From: Sphingomonas faeni
GTDB taxonomy: Bacteria > Pseudomonadota > Alphaproteobacteria > Sphingomonadales > Sphingomonadaceae
Reading direction: 5' to 3'
Length of the DNA stretch: 64,000 bases
Assembly (NCBI RefSeq): GCF_003053745.1
Contig: NZ_QAYE01000008.1
Span: 220,485-284,484, forward strand
A program made the position numbers and the translations under genes. Below the pieces are notes generated by a model. The model was not told the origin of the DNA, searched no databases, and worked only from the letters and a program-made list of their open reading frames with translations. Shown in pieces: positions 7,704 through 17,879 of the stretch. Position 1 is the stretch's first letter. Each line of letters opens with the position of its first letter.

Positions 7704-10700
7704 CTAGAAGTGCAGGCGGGCAGCGACCGAGAAGCGGCGGCCCAGCGCGTCGTACGTCGACGGATAGGTGTTACCGCTGTTGAAGCTGGTCGAGCCAACC
7801 GTCGAACCGACGAGGGGCGGCTGCTTGTCGAACAGGTTGGCCACCGTCACGGTCAGGTCGAAATTCTCGGCAACACCGATCCGCGTTGCCAGATCGATGT
7901 AATCGTACGCCGGAATACGCGTGAAATCGACAGCCTGACCAGCAAGCGCGCCGCCCGACAGATTGCCAGCGAAGGCTTGGCCGTTGCCGTTGGCGATATC
8001 GTCCGGCTCCTGACGAACACCATCGATATGGCGCCACAGAACCGACAGGTCGATGTTGTTGTCGACCGTGAAGGTCGCACGGGTGTTCCAGGTGAATTCC
8101 GGCTGGATCGAACCAGAGCCCCCTGCAACCGCGCTGGCAGCGCCACCGCAGTTGATCGAGTAATAGCCGATGCACTCACGATTGATGAGCCCGGGCGCTG
8201 CCTGGAAGGTGGAGGAGTTCGCCCAGCTACCCTGGAACGCCAACGCCATCTTAACGCCCTCGATCAGCGGCGTACGATAGGTCACGTTGAGATCGATACC
8301 GTCGGTCTTGACCGTCCCGAGATTCGAGATTGCCGCGACCAGACCACGGGTGGTCGCCGGATCGCCATCCAGACCGCCCGTCACCGGGTTACGCGAGATC
8401 GCAAGGCAAGCCGGGCTAGTTGCGCTTGCAGCACCCAGATTGTCGAAGCACGCCGAGATAAGATCGCCAGGAGCGTACTGGGAGATCGCCCCCTTGATCT
8501 TGATGTTGAAGTAATCGACCGTGATCGACAGCCCGCGAATGAAGCTGGTTGGCTGGATCACGACACCAAGTGTGTAGCTGTCCGACTTCTCAGGACGAAG
8601 CGCGATGTTGCCACCGGAGGTGATGTTCGCCTGCCCTGCCGTCGGGTTGGTGATCAGCCCGATCGTCGACGCGGGCGCGCCCTGCGCAAGGCAGACCGCA
8701 CGGAGATTCGCATTGTTGACCGGCGCCGCACCCGCGCAACGATCGGTCGACAGATTGGTGAGGCCCGTATTCACCGGCGAGAACAGTTCGCTGATGTTCG
8801 GAGCCCGCACGGCACGCTGATACGTCCCGCGCAGTTTCAGACCGGTTGCCGGCTCCCAGCTACCGCCGCCCTTGTAGGTGGTGGTGTTGAACGTCGGCGA
8901 CGAGTCGGCAAGGATCTTGTAGTGCGAATAGCGGACGCCTGCTTCGAGAGTGAGGCTCTGGAAGAAAGGCTTGTCCTGGATCAGGGGAGCAATCAACTCG
9001 CCGAAGCCTTCGCTTACCTCATAGCCACCGTCGATGTTCGGCGCGGCGCCGCCGGCACCACCGAGTTCGCCGGCGGTCTGCGCCAGCGTGTCCGAGCGCT
9101 GCGACGCACGATATTTGCGGTATTCGCCGCCAGCCGCAAAGCCAATTGCATCGCTCGCGAATGGCGAGGCAAAGCCGAAATCGCCGTTCAGAACCGCACG
9201 GGCCTGCGCCAGCGACGTCCGGACGGTCGTCGTGCTTTCGCCCGTGATGTAGTTGGTCATCGCCGGGGTAATCGAACCGTCTGCCCCGAAAATGTTGAGC
9301 GGAACGCAGCCGCTACCGGCGGTGATCGCCGCGCCCTGTGGCGCATTGCCCAGGCAGGACGTGGTGTTGGTTGCATATACTGCCGAGCGGACTCGCGACG
9401 TCAGGACATAGCCCTGAAGCGTTTGAGTATTCTCGGATTCGCCATAACCGCCCGAGACATCAAGCTTGATGCCTTCCGTCAGGCCGACCTTCACACCAGC
9501 GCGATAATCGAAAATCGTCGTCTGGTAGTTCGAGATGCGCGGACCGACCTCGGTCGTACGCCGCGACAGGTTGGTCGTGATCGTGCGGAAATTCGGATCG
9601 GTCGGGCTGGTCGCTGCGGCGGCAGCCGTGCACTGCGCTGCCGTGATTCCCGCGGCCGTGCAGAACTGCGAACGCGCTGCTGCCGGGAGATAGGGGTTCG
9701 ACAGCGGGACAACCACCGACGAGTTGAAGACGCCCGACGGCGCGATGATCGTGTCGACGGTGTTCTTCGAGAACAGGCCACGGGTATAGACTTCGACCGT
9801 GTCCGACACGGCGTAATGGCCTGCGCCATACATGTTGAAACGCTCGAACGGCGTCTGGAAGATGTTGTACGGGTTGAAGTTGAACGGCGTTACCGCCGTC
9901 GACAGCGCGCCCGTGGTCGGATTGATCTGACGGCGACCGCCGAGCGTGAACACGGATGGAGTGGTCGTGCCCGAGCCGCTCGATGCGCCCGAGAACGAAT
10001 CGTAGTTCTGGATCGAGTAAGGCCGGTCACCCTGATAGACCGGATCCGATTGCTGATAACCGACCGAGAAGACCGCGTTGCCACGACCGTCATCGAAATT
10101 TGCGCCGATCGTGATATCGCCGCGGAAATACGCTCCATCGCCACGCTCGGTGATCTGGTTGGACACCGATGCGTCGATCCCGGAGAAATCCGAGCGGGTA
10201 ATGAAGTTAACGACGCCGGACACGGCATCAGCGCCGTAAGTCGTCGCCGCGCCGCCGGTCAGCATGTCGACGCGCTCGACCAATGCGAGCGGAATGTTGT
10301 TCAAATCGACGCGACCCAACAGGCCCGACGGAGCGATACGATTGCCGTCGATCAGGACGACGTTACGGAACGACCCCAGACCGCGAAGATCGACGTACGA
10401 TGCGCCGCCATTGCCGTTGTTGACGGCCGAACCGATGCTCGGCGTTGCGCCCGGCAGCGTGCGAAGAACGTCTTCGGCCGTGTTCGACTGGCGGAGCCTG
10501 ATTTCTTCCTGGCCGACGACCTGAACAGGTGCCGACGCAATCAGCGCGGGGTTCTTGATCAGCGAGCCCGTGACGACGATGTCGCCCTGGCTGTTATCAT
10601 TGACAGGGGCCGCTTCCGACGTCGTCATGCCGACTTCGCCCTGGGCGTTCGCACCCGGCGTGGTCGCCTGAGTTGCGGTCGCGCCGCCAGCGCGGATCCC

Positions 10701-10802
10701 CGAATTGTCACCCTGGACTTGCGCGAACACTGGCGTGGCAAGCGTCGCCGCTCCCATGAGCAGCGTGGTCGCAAGCAGATGTGCACGAGCAGCAGATGTC
10801 AT
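7704..10802 (-). CDS. TonB-dependent outer-membrane receptor
   Basis: A 1032-residue outer-membrane active-transport receptor. There is a signal peptide (cleavage near ATPVFAQ), then a Gln/Ala/Thr-rich linker. The plug domain (residues about 70-210) carries RGLGSFRNVVLIDGNR and TGGAATTYGADAVSGVVNF, and a 22-strand-type barrel ends in Phe (RRFSVAARLHF). It belongs to the large-barrel, RGLG/YGADAVSGVVN-type subgroup whose substrates are mostly unknown. AAGGGG precedes the ATG by five bases. It has no siderophore or vitamin genes beside it. The context of AspH hydroxylases and a sulfotransferase-like protein suggests an unusual, perhaps peptidic or sulfated, ligand (inference). Confidence 0.93.
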   Translation of the reverse strand: MTSAARAHLLATTLLMGAATLATPVFAQVQGDNSGIRAGGATATQATTPGANAQGEVGMTTSEAAPVNDNSQGDIVVTGSLIKNPALIASAPVQVVGQEEIRLRQSNTAEDVLRTLPGATPSIGSAVNNGNGGASYVDLRGLGSFRNVVLIDGNRIAPSGLLGRVDLNNIPLALVERVDMLTGGAATTYGADAVSGVVNFITRSDFSGIDASVSNQITERGDGAYFRGDITIGANFDDGRGNAVFSVGYQQSDPVYQGDRPYSIQNYDSFSGASSGSGTTTPSVFTLGGRRQINPTTGALSTAVTPFNFNPYNIFQTPFERFNMYGAGHYAVSDTVEVYTRGLFSKNTVDTIIAPSGVFNSSVVVPLSNPYLPAAARSQFCTAAGITAAQCTAAAAATSPTDPNFRTITTNLSRRTTEVGPRISNYQTTIFDYRAGVKVGLTEGIKLDVSGGYGESENTQTLQGYVLTSRVRSAVYATNTTSCLGNAPQGAAITAGSGCVPLNIFGADGSITPAMTNYITGESTTTVRTSLAQARAVLNGDFGFASPFASDAIGFAAGGEYRKYRASQRSDTLAQTAGELGGAGGAAPNIDGGYEVSEGFGELIAPLIQDKPFFQSLTLEAGVRYSHYKILADSSPTFNTTTYKGGGSWEPATGLKLRGTYQRAVRAPNISELFSPVNTGLTNLSTDRCAGAAPVNNANLRAVCLAQGAPASTIGLITNPTAGQANITSGGNIALRPEKSDSYTLGVVIQPTSFIRGLSITVDYFNIKIKGAISQYAPGDLISACFDNLGAASATSPACLAISRNPVTGGLDGDPATTRGLVAAISNLGTVKTDGIDLNVTYRTPLIEGVKMALAFQGSWANSSTFQAAPGLINRECIGYYSINCGGAASAVAGGSGSIQPEFTWNTRATFTVDNNIDLSVLWRHIDGVRQEPDDIANGNGQAFAGNLSGGALAGQAVDFTRIPAYDYIDLATRIGVAENFDLTVTVANLFDKQPPLVGSTVGSTSFNSGNTYPSTYDALGRRFSVAARLHF

Positions 10803-11023
10803 ATTAGCCCCTTATTTGCCGGCGTATCGCCGTGCATTTGCCCCCGGAAAAGAACCGGCTCTGGGAGGGGTGTATCGATCGATATTACTGCACCGCAACG
10901 ATTATCGTCGATTCGGCCCTTTTGGGTTCCGTTTGCGACAGTAGAGTGACATAAGCGCAACATAGTGTCCCCCGCCGGTGTCGGCCGATAGATTCTTTCC
11001 TTTATTCGTCTCGAGGTAGTCCA

Positions 11024-11563
11024 ATGCGTGATTTGCGTGCCTATTGCGTTCCGTTTGCATTCTTCGCTCTTGCGGGCCTCTCCTGTGGTGCACCGGCAAC
11101 GGCCGCCCCCGATCGGACCTCGTCGCGAACATTGGACGCTCTTGCGGAATGCCAGCAGGTTGCGACCGATGCTGCCCGGCTATTATGCTTTGACGCGGCC
11201 GCTCGCGAGATAGCGAGCGCGCGCAAGTCCGGCAGTTTGCTGGCGCTGGACCGCGCAGCTGTCGTCGAGCGTAAACAACAGCGATTCGGGCTCGCAGATG
11301 CGGCAAGAAACCCGCTTGGCGGCGGCGAGGCCGACCGGCTCACGAGGGTTACCGAGGTGAAGACGACGATCACCGGTGTAAGGTCGTCAAGTTACGCGCG
11401 TTTCCTAATCCAGCTGGCCAACAATACGGCGTGGGAGACAATCGAGCCTCTGACGCTCGCACCGCGCCCTGGCACCGCGGTCATCATCAAGCAGTCTGTT
11501 TTCGGCGGGTTCAAAGCGTTGATCGACGGCGAACGACCGGTTTTGGTGAAGCGTCAGCGCTAG
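11024..11563 (+). CDS. Exported protein of unknown function
   Basis: A 179-residue protein with a signal peptide (FAFFALAGLSCGAPATA, cleavage near ATAA). The mature N-terminus ECQQVATDAARLLCFDAAAR has two cysteines in the spacing C-x12-CFD. This resembles the C...R.CYD motif of several periplasmic families, including VasI-like proteins. The C-terminal half looks like a small beta domain (TAVIIKQSVFGGFKALIDG). No catalytic motif is visible. It is divergent from the receptor gene across a 221-base gap. Function unknown. Confidence 0.7.
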   Translation: MRDLRAYCVPFAFFALAGLSCGAPATAAPDRTSSRTLDALAECQQVATDAARLLCFDAAAREIASARKSGSLLALDRAAVVERKQQRFGLADAARNPLGGGEADRLTRVTEVKTTITGVRSSSYARFLIQLANNTAWETIEPLTLAPRPGTAVIIKQSVFGGFKALIDGERPVLVKRQR

Positions 11564-11771
11564 TGACTGCGGCAACATAGGCCAAAGTGCGTCTCTTGGA
11601 TTTTACTGCCAGACTTAGCAGGTACGACCCCGCGATCACGGGCGATTCGGCCCGTTACGGATGCCTGGCGGTCGCGGCGCGAGGTCTTTGAACGGCGTAG
11701 CCATGACACCGGCTTGCCGCAGGTCCGCCACGCGTTAAGCAGGGGCAACCGCTGTCCTGCCGGAGCCCCCG

Positions 11772-13694
11772 ATGCGTCTTACCGTCACCGCCGCCCTTCT
11801 CCTCGCGACCGCCGCGCCTGCGTCCGCGCAGACGCTTCACCAATATGGCGGGCTCGCGCTGTCGCCTGCGGGCGGTCGCACCGCGACCGTCGAGAGCAGC
11901 GGCGCGCATGGTGTCATAACCCTCCGCAACGTCGCCGACGGGCGGGTGCTGCGGACCATCGATCCGTGCGCGACGTGCAGCTATGCGGGGCTGACCTTCG
12001 CGCCCAATGGCGACCTCGTGTTCCTGGTCCGCGACACCGCCGCGGGTAACGTCCGGCTGAGCTATGCCGACGCCAAGACGACGCGCACCGTCGCGACCAT
12101 CGCCGGTATCGCGCAGACTCCGCGCGTGTCGCCCGACGGCAAGCGGATCGCGCTACTGGTGACGCTCGGCGCGGCGAAGGAATCGGGCGCGACGCAGGCC
12201 GGTGTCCGGATGATCGGCGAGATCGGCGAGAAGAGCGACGAGCAACGCCTCGCTGTGTTCGACATTACCAAGGCCACGACGACGGTGACGCCGCTGTCGC
12301 CTGCGGGTCGCTACGTCTACGAATATGACTGGACACCCGACGGCCGCGGGTTCGTCGCGACCACCGCGCTCGGCAATGGCGACAACAATTGGTGGGTGGC
12401 GACGCTCGACGCGATCGACGCGCAGACCGGCGCGGTCCGATCGATCGCCAAGCCGACGACGCAGATCAACCAGCCGCGGGTGTCCCCCGATGGCCGCACC
12501 GTCGCCTATGTGGGTGGCCTGATGAGCGATTTCGGCTCGATCGGCGGCGACGTCTTCACGGTCGGACTGGAGGGCGGCACCCCGCGCAACGTCACCGCCG
12601 GCGCCAAGTCGACGGTGACGACGATCGCCTGGACCCGCAGCGGCCTGCGCACGGTGACGCTCGCCGGCGACCAGATGCAGTTCGGCACACTCACCCCCGG
12701 CCAGCCGGTCGTGCCGGGCTTTGCCAAGCCGGCAAGCTCGAGCGCAGGCGACGGCCGCGCCGTGTTCTCCGCGGACGGGCGGATCGCCGCCGCCGTAGTC
12801 CAGGATTACGAGCACGCACCGGCGATCTACGCAGGATCGCTCGGCTCTCAGGAACAGGGCGTGAAGCAGATCACGCACGACAACGACACAATGCCGGCGC
12901 TCGCCGCTGCGCGGAGCATCAGTTGGAAGAACGAGGGCTTCGACGTCCAGGGCTGGCTCCTCGCCCCCCGCCCCGCCTCGGGCACCGCGCCGGCCGGCAA
13001 GGCGCCGATGATCACGATCGTCCACGGCGGCCCGTCGGCGGCCTCGACGCCTAGCTATCTCTATCCGACCTCGCTCAACGCCGCTTTGGTCAAGGCAGGC
13101 TATTACGTGTTCCTGCCCAATCCGCGCGGCAGCTACGGCCAGGGGGAGGCATTCACGGCCGCGAACAAGCGCGACTTCGGCGGTGGCGACTTGCGCGACG
13201 TGCTGGCCGGCGTCGATGCGGTCGAGCGCGTCGCGCCGGTCGACGACAAGCGCCTCGGCCTTGGCGGGTGCAGCTATGGGGGGTTCATGGCGATGTGGGC
13301 CAATACGCAGACCAACCGCTTCAAGGGCATCGTCGCCGGCGCCGGCCTGTCGAACTGGGTCAGCTATTACGGCACCAACGGAATCGACCAGTGGCTGCTC
13401 CCGTTCTTCGGCAAGTCGATGTACGACGACATGAAGGCGTATGAGGACGTCTCCGCGATCTATCACGCGAAGACCGCCCGGACGCCGACGTTCATCTATG
13501 TCGGCGAGCGCGATATCGAGGTGCCGCCGACCCAGTCGATCGAATGGTGGCACGCGCTGAAGGATCGCAACGTCCCCGTCAGCCTCGTGATCTATCCCGA
13601 CGCCGGCCACTGCGTGACGGGTCCCGAACAGTCCGCCGATGTCCGCCAGCGGTCCATCGCGTGGTTCGACAAATACGTGAAGAACGCAAAGTAG
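11772..13694 (+). CDS. S9-family serine peptidase (dipeptidyl/acylaminoacyl peptidase type), exported
   Basis: A 640-residue prolyl-oligopeptidase-family enzyme with a signal peptide (MRLTVTAALLLATAAPASAQ), so probably periplasmic. Residues about 25-380 form a beta-propeller with repeated SPDG-type blades (RVSPDGKR, RVSPDGRT). Residues about 400-640 are the alpha/beta hydrolase domain with catalytic Ser501 (GGCSYGGFM), Asp581 (GERDIEVPP) and His613 (DAGHCV). It likely cleaves short peptides for nutrition or turnover. Thirty-eight bases separate it from the next gene, so they may share a transcript. The catalytic triad is complete. Confidence 0.92.
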   Translation: MRLTVTAALLLATAAPASAQTLHQYGGLALSPAGGRTATVESSGAHGVITLRNVADGRVLRTIDPCATCSYAGLTFAPNGDLVFLVRDTAAGNVRLSYADAKTTRTVATIAGIAQTPRVSPDGKRIALLVTLGAAKESGATQAGVRMIGEIGEKSDEQRLAVFDITKATTTVTPLSPAGRYVYEYDWTPDGRGFVATTALGNGDNNWWVATLDAIDAQTGAVRSIAKPTTQINQPRVSPDGRTVAYVGGLMSDFGSIGGDVFTVGLEGGTPRNVTAGAKSTVTTIAWTRSGLRTVTLAGDQMQFGTLTPGQPVVPGFAKPASSSAGDGRAVFSADGRIAAAVVQDYEHAPAIYAGSLGSQEQGVKQITHDNDTMPALAAARSISWKNEGFDVQGWLLAPRPASGTAPAGKAPMITIVHGGPSAASTPSYLYPTSLNAALVKAGYYVFLPNPRGSYGQGEAFTAANKRDFGGGDLRDVLAGVDAVERVAPVDDKRLGLGGCSYGGFMAMWANTQTNRFKGIVAGAGLSNWVSYYGTNGIDQWLLPFFGKSMYDDMKAYEDVSAIYHAKTARTPTFIYVGERDIEVPPTQSIEWWHALKDRNVPVSLVIYPDAGHCVTGPEQSADVRQRSIAWFDKYVKNAK

Positions 13695-13732
13695 CGTCTG
13701 GGCGGCCGGGGGGCTTCGGGCTAGGCAGGCAC

Positions 13733-14713
13733 ATGCCGCAGAACCGTTACTATCAGGGTCCCCCGTCCGACCATTTCGATGGTCTCCGGTTCTTCAATCC
13801 GGGGCAGGCGCCGACCGACCGCGGCCTGAAAGACGTGCTGCGGTGGAAGCTGGCGCCCGGTGTCGCGAAATGGCCGCGCTCGGTGCCGGTCACGCCGGCC
13901 AAGCCCGACGCGCGCGTCGACGGGATCCGCATCACGATGATCGGGCACGCATCGCTGCTGATCCAGGCGGCCGGGCTCAACATCCTGACCGACCCGATCT
14001 GGTCGGAGCGCGCGAGCCCCGTCTCGTTCGCCGGGCCAAAGCGAGTCGCGGCGCCCGGTATCGCTTTCGACGACCTGCCGCCGATCGACGTCGTGCTCAT
14101 CAGCCACTGCCATTACGATCATTTCGACGTCGCCACTTTGCGCAGGCTCCAGGTGGCGCATACGCCTCTGTTCGTACTCCCACTCGGCAACGATACGATC
14201 CTGCGCGCCACGGTGCCCGACGCCCGGTGCGTCGTCGGCGACTGGTGGGACCGCCTCCCGATCGGCGAGGGCATCACCACCACGATCACGCCCGCCTATC
14301 ACTGGGCGAACCGCTGGCCGAGCGACGTCCGGATGGCGCTATGGGCAGGGCACTGGCTCGACACACCCGCCGGTGCGATCTGGTTTGCGGGCGATACCGC
14401 GTACGGCAATGGCGCGATCTTCGGCCAGATCCGCGAGCGTCTCGGCGCGCCCGACGTCGCGCTGATCCCGATCGGCGCCTACGCCCCGCGCTGGTTCATG
14501 GCCGGGCAGCATGTCGATCCCGCCGAGGCGGTGCGCATCTTCGGCGAGGTCGACGCGAAACAGGCGCTGGGCATTCACTGGGGCACGTTCCAGCTGACCG
14601 ACGAAGCGCGCGACGCGCCGCAAGTCGCGCTGGGCGAGGCGCTCGACGCAGCGACGATACCCCGCGAGAAGTTTGTCGCGGCACCACCCGGCGGCGTCTT
14701 CGATTTCGGCTGA
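13733..14713 (+). CDS. MBL-fold metal-dependent hydrolase (UlaG/NAPE-PLD-like)
   Basis: A 326-residue metallo-beta-lactamase-fold protein without a signal peptide. The metal-binding motif is SHCHYDHFD. Other ligands are expected in PAYHWANRW, FAGDTAYGN and the C-terminal GIHWGTFQL. The IGHASLLIQAAGLNILTDP start of the fold is typical of the UlaG/NAPE-PLD branch, which acts on phosphodiesters or lactones. The ATG at 13733 is the first in frame after the preceding peptidase and begins the conserved N-terminal region. The substrate cannot be assigned. Confidence 0.88.
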   Translation: MPQNRYYQGPPSDHFDGLRFFNPGQAPTDRGLKDVLRWKLAPGVAKWPRSVPVTPAKPDARVDGIRITMIGHASLLIQAAGLNILTDPIWSERASPVSFAGPKRVAAPGIAFDDLPPIDVVLISHCHYDHFDVATLRRLQVAHTPLFVLPLGNDTILRATVPDARCVVGDWWDRLPIGEGITTTITPAYHWANRWPSDVRMALWAGHWLDTPAGAIWFAGDTAYGNGAIFGQIRERLGAPDVALIPIGAYAPRWFMAGQHVDPAEAVRIFGEVDAKQALGIHWGTFQLTDEARDAPQVALGEALDAATIPREKFVAAPPGGVFDFG

Positions 14714-14792
14714 TCGACGGTTGGCCGAACCCAGGAACCGAGAAATCTGCCGCTGATGTGAGCCCATCGAACGGTCCAAACGTTATCCACCG

Positions 14793-16367
14793 ATGACAGT
14801 ACGAACTTTACGGGTGCGGCTCGCTACGGGTTGCATGCCGGTCCTGGCTCTGGCGCTGGGTGGATTTGCCCCGGCGCCCAAGACCATCGCCCCGACAAAA
14901 ACCGCAGCGGAGAGCCCGTCCCGCTCCGCATCGAAGCCGGCACCAAGGGCAGTTGGCAAGGCCACTCCGACCAAGGCAACTTGGACGACGGCAAACATTG
15001 CAGCCTTCGATCAAATCCTTGCCGACCGTGCGCGCCACGGCCTCGATCGAGTCGAGTTCCTCCCCGCACCCGCCGACGGCGCCCCGCCCGTCGACGATGC
15101 CGCGCGAACCAAGGCCGCACTCTATTATGCCGGCGCACTCGCACAGGGCCGCGTCGACCCCGCCTCGCTGCATCAGGTCTATACGCTGCCCCGCCCCAAG
15201 GTCGACCTTACCACCGGGCTGTCGCGCGCGCTGGCCAAGGGCGATCTCGTCGCTTGGTTCGACGGTCTCCCACCGCAGGATGCCGAGTATAAGCAACTCT
15301 CCGACGCGTATCTCGCGTTCAGCGCCAAGGCGTCGACCGCAACGCCGGTGCAGGCGATACCCTCCGGCGTCATCCGCGTCGGCAACCGCGACGCGCGCGT
15401 CGCCACGATCGTCGAGCAGCTCGCGGAGAGCGGATATCTTCCCTCGTCGACCGACCCGCTCGCCGTAGCGCCCGTACCGACGCCATTTTCGCCGACAGCG
15501 ACCACGCCCGCGGCGCCAATGATCTACACGCAGGCAATGGCCGAGGCACTGAAAGGGCTCCAGACCGACTACGGCATCGCCGCAGATGGCGTGGTCGGCC
15601 CCGAGACGTTGAAGGTGCTGAACCTTGGTGCGGGCGACCGTGCGCGCGCGCTCGCGGTCGGGCTCGAACGGCGGCGATGGCTGGCACGAACGCCACCGCC
15701 CACGCGGATCGACGTCAACACCGCCGCCGCACAGCTTCGCTACTACCGCGACGGCACGATGATCGATCAGCGCAAGGTGATCGTCGGCGAACCTGGCCGC
15801 GAGACGCCGGCGCTCTCGTCGCCGATCTATCGGCTGGTTGCCAATCCCACCTGGACCGTGCCCAAATCGATCCAGAACGGCGAGATGGCCAATGTCGGCG
15901 AGGAGTATCTGACCGCGCACAACATGGTCGTCCGCGATGGGTGGATCGTCCAGCAGCCGGGGCCGAGCAACGCGCTAGGCATGGTCAAGTTCGACATGGC
16001 GAACGATCAGGCGATCTACCTGCACGACACCTCCGCGCCGGGCTTGTTCGATCGCAGCCAGCGTCATCTGAGCCATGGTTGCGTCCGCGTCGAGGATGCG
16101 TTGGGGTTCGCGCGAATCCTTGCGGAGGACGAAGGCGTCGGCGAGGCGTGGCAGACGGCGCAGGATTCGGGCGAGACGAGCTTCGTGCCCCTGCCCCGCC
16201 GCATCCCGGTCCGGCTGCTCTACCACAACGTCTATGTCGACGACGCCGGCAAGGTCGCGTTTCGGACCGATCCCTACGGCTGGAACGATCCGATCGCTGA
16301 GCAACTCGGTTTCGCCAAGGCATCCGCCAAACGCGCCGAGGCGCAGGCGATCGATATCGGGCCCTAA
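14793..16367 (+). CDS. L,D-transpeptidase with peptidoglycan-binding domain (YcbB/LdtD-type)
   Basis: A 524-residue exported cell-wall enzyme. It has an N-terminal signal or anchor segment (CMPVLALALGGFAPA) and a scaffold region of about residues 60-220. A peptidoglycan-binding fold follows (ALKGLQTDYGIAADGVVGPE, residues about 245-275). The YkuD catalytic domain has the active-site signature SHGCVRVEDA, with Cys430 as nucleophile. It should form 3-3 cross-links in peptidoglycan or anchor proteins to it. The C-terminal extension after the catalytic domain matches YcbB-type enzymes. Its last four bases overlap the convergent ClC gene. Confidence 0.93.
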   Translation: MTVRTLRVRLATGCMPVLALALGGFAPAPKTIAPTKTAAESPSRSASKPAPRAVGKATPTKATWTTANIAAFDQILADRARHGLDRVEFLPAPADGAPPVDDAARTKAALYYAGALAQGRVDPASLHQVYTLPRPKVDLTTGLSRALAKGDLVAWFDGLPPQDAEYKQLSDAYLAFSAKASTATPVQAIPSGVIRVGNRDARVATIVEQLAESGYLPSSTDPLAVAPVPTPFSPTATTPAAPMIYTQAMAEALKGLQTDYGIAADGVVGPETLKVLNLGAGDRARALAVGLERRRWLARTPPPTRIDVNTAAAQLRYYRDGTMIDQRKVIVGEPGRETPALSSPIYRLVANPTWTVPKSIQNGEMANVGEEYLTAHNMVVRDGWIVQQPGPSNALGMVKFDMANDQAIYLHDTSAPGLFDRSQRHLSHGCVRVEDALGFARILAEDEGVGEAWQTAQDSGETSFVPLPRRIPVRLLYHNVYVDDAGKVAFRTDPYGWNDPIAEQLGFAKASAKRAEAQAIDIGP

Positions 16368-17698
16368 GGGACTTTCGGCGTTGCGGGCATCGCGAACGTC
16401 TTCGACAGCCCGTGGTACAGCTTCTCGCGGCAGACCCATTGGCTGGCGGCATCGGCGATGAACGCGGTCGCAAACATCGGCAGCATCAGCCCTCGGCTGG
16501 CGGTCGTCTCCGACAGGATGATGACCGCGGTCAGCGGTGCGCGGACGACGCCCGCGAAATACGCGACCATCCCCAGGATCACAATCGCGCTCGCGGGTTC
16601 GCCGGGAAACACTTCGCGGAGCAGATTGCCGACGCCCGCCCCGACCGCTAGCGACGGCGCAAAGATCCCGCCGGGCAACCCCGCGATCGCGGTCGCGGCG
16701 GTCGCGACGAACTTCGCGGGTCCGAACCACAAGGGTGCATCGACACCGACGATCATCGCGCGCGCCGCGGAATAGCCCGTCCCCCAGGTCAGGCCGGTGA
16801 ACACGCCCAGCACCGCGACGACCGCGCCGCACGCCCCCGCGAACTTGACCGGATTGGCGCGGGTCCAGGTCGTCATGCGGTTGCGGCTCTGCGCCATCGC
16901 CAACAGCGTGCGGGAGAACAGACCGCCCGCCATCCCGCCAGCGATCCCGGCGACCGGTGCTACCAGCAGCGCCGACAGCAACGGCATATGCGCGCCGATC
17001 GCGCCGAAATAGATATAGTCGCCCTGCACCGACTGCGCGACCATCCCGGCGATGACGATCGCGGCGAGGACCAGCAGCGTCACGCGCTGCTCGTACGCCG
17101 ACGCCAGTTCCTCGATCGCGAACAACAGCCCGGCAAGCGGGGTGTTGAACGCGGCTGCGACACCCGCCGCGCCACCGGCGATCAGCACGCCGCCCCGCAA
17201 CGGTACGCGGACTAGCCGGTGCGTCGCGCCCATCACTGCCGCGGCAAGCTGGACGGTCGGCCCCTCGCGCCCGACCGACGCACCGCCCAGCACTGCGCCG
17301 ATCGTCAGCACGGCCTTGGCGGCGACGGTGCGCGGCGAGATCAGCGTCCGCGTCGCCTCGTTCGGATCGGCCTGTGCCGCGATCACCTGCGGAATACCCG
17401 ATCCCCGCGCGAACGGCGCGTACCGCCGGGTCAGCCAGACCAGTCCCATGAACGTCAGCGGCGTCGTCAACAGCGGCAGCCAGTGCCAGCTCTGCGCGTA
17501 GCCCGCGAAGACCCCCGCCGCCCAGTCCGCCGCTTCGGCGAACAGCGTCGCAACAACGCCGATCAGGATCGCGCCCGTCAGGATCGCCGCACGAGTGCGG
17601 AACTGCACGGACCGTGGCCCACGTGCACGCAGCAACGCACGGTACCGCGACGGCGTCCAGCGTTTCGCCGGCATAAGATGATCGAAGAGCCCAGGCAT
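16364..17698 (-). CDS. ClC-family chloride transporter
   Basis: A 444-residue polytopic inner-membrane protein. Selectivity motifs are GSGIPQV, GREGPTVQL and GGIFAPSLAVG. The external gating glutamate (GREGP) and the internal proton-path glutamate pair (LLFAIEELAS) are both present, so a Cl-/H+ exchanger is likelier than a passive channel. The C-terminus is short with no CBS domains. The gene stands alone and overlaps the end of the L,D-transpeptidase gene by four bases in convergent orientation. ClC exchangers are known for acid resistance and anion homeostasis. Confidence 0.92.
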   Translation of the reverse strand: MPGLFDHLMPAKRWTPSRYRALLRARGPRSVQFRTRAAILTGAILIGVVATLFAEAADWAAGVFAGYAQSWHWLPLLTTPLTFMGLVWLTRRYAPFARGSGIPQVIAAQADPNEATRTLISPRTVAAKAVLTIGAVLGGASVGREGPTVQLAAAVMGATHRLVRVPLRGGVLIAGGAAGVAAAFNTPLAGLLFAIEELASAYEQRVTLLVLAAIVIAGMVAQSVQGDYIYFGAIGAHMPLLSALLVAPVAGIAGGMAGGLFSRTLLAMAQSRNRMTTWTRANPVKFAGACGAVVAVLGVFTGLTWGTGYSAARAMIVGVDAPLWFGPAKFVATAATAIAGLPGGIFAPSLAVGAGVGNLLREVFPGEPASAIVILGMVAYFAGVVRAPLTAVIILSETTASRGLMLPMFATAFIADAASQWVCREKLYHGLSKTFAMPATPKVP

Positions 17699-17879
17699 GA
17701 TGTCGATCTAGTTCATGCCGCCCGCCACGTCACCCGCCCCATCACCCGCCCCATCACCCGCCTGCGTCGCCCGCCTGCGACTTGGCGGCGCGCAGGCCTT
17801 GGCGGCCCGGTAAGCGATTGACATCGTCCCGATATCTAACAACGATAGCGCTATCACAAAAATATAATGAGGATGCTTC

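Noticed and set aside
7710..10949. A 1079-residue open frame antisense to the TonB-dependent receptor
   Set aside because: Arg/Asp-rich translation typical of the reverse strand of a GC-rich gene, no motif, and the receptor itself is unmistakable.
12153..13610. A 485-residue frame antisense to the S9 peptidase
   Set aside because: No start signal or motifs; the peptidase has a full catalytic triad.
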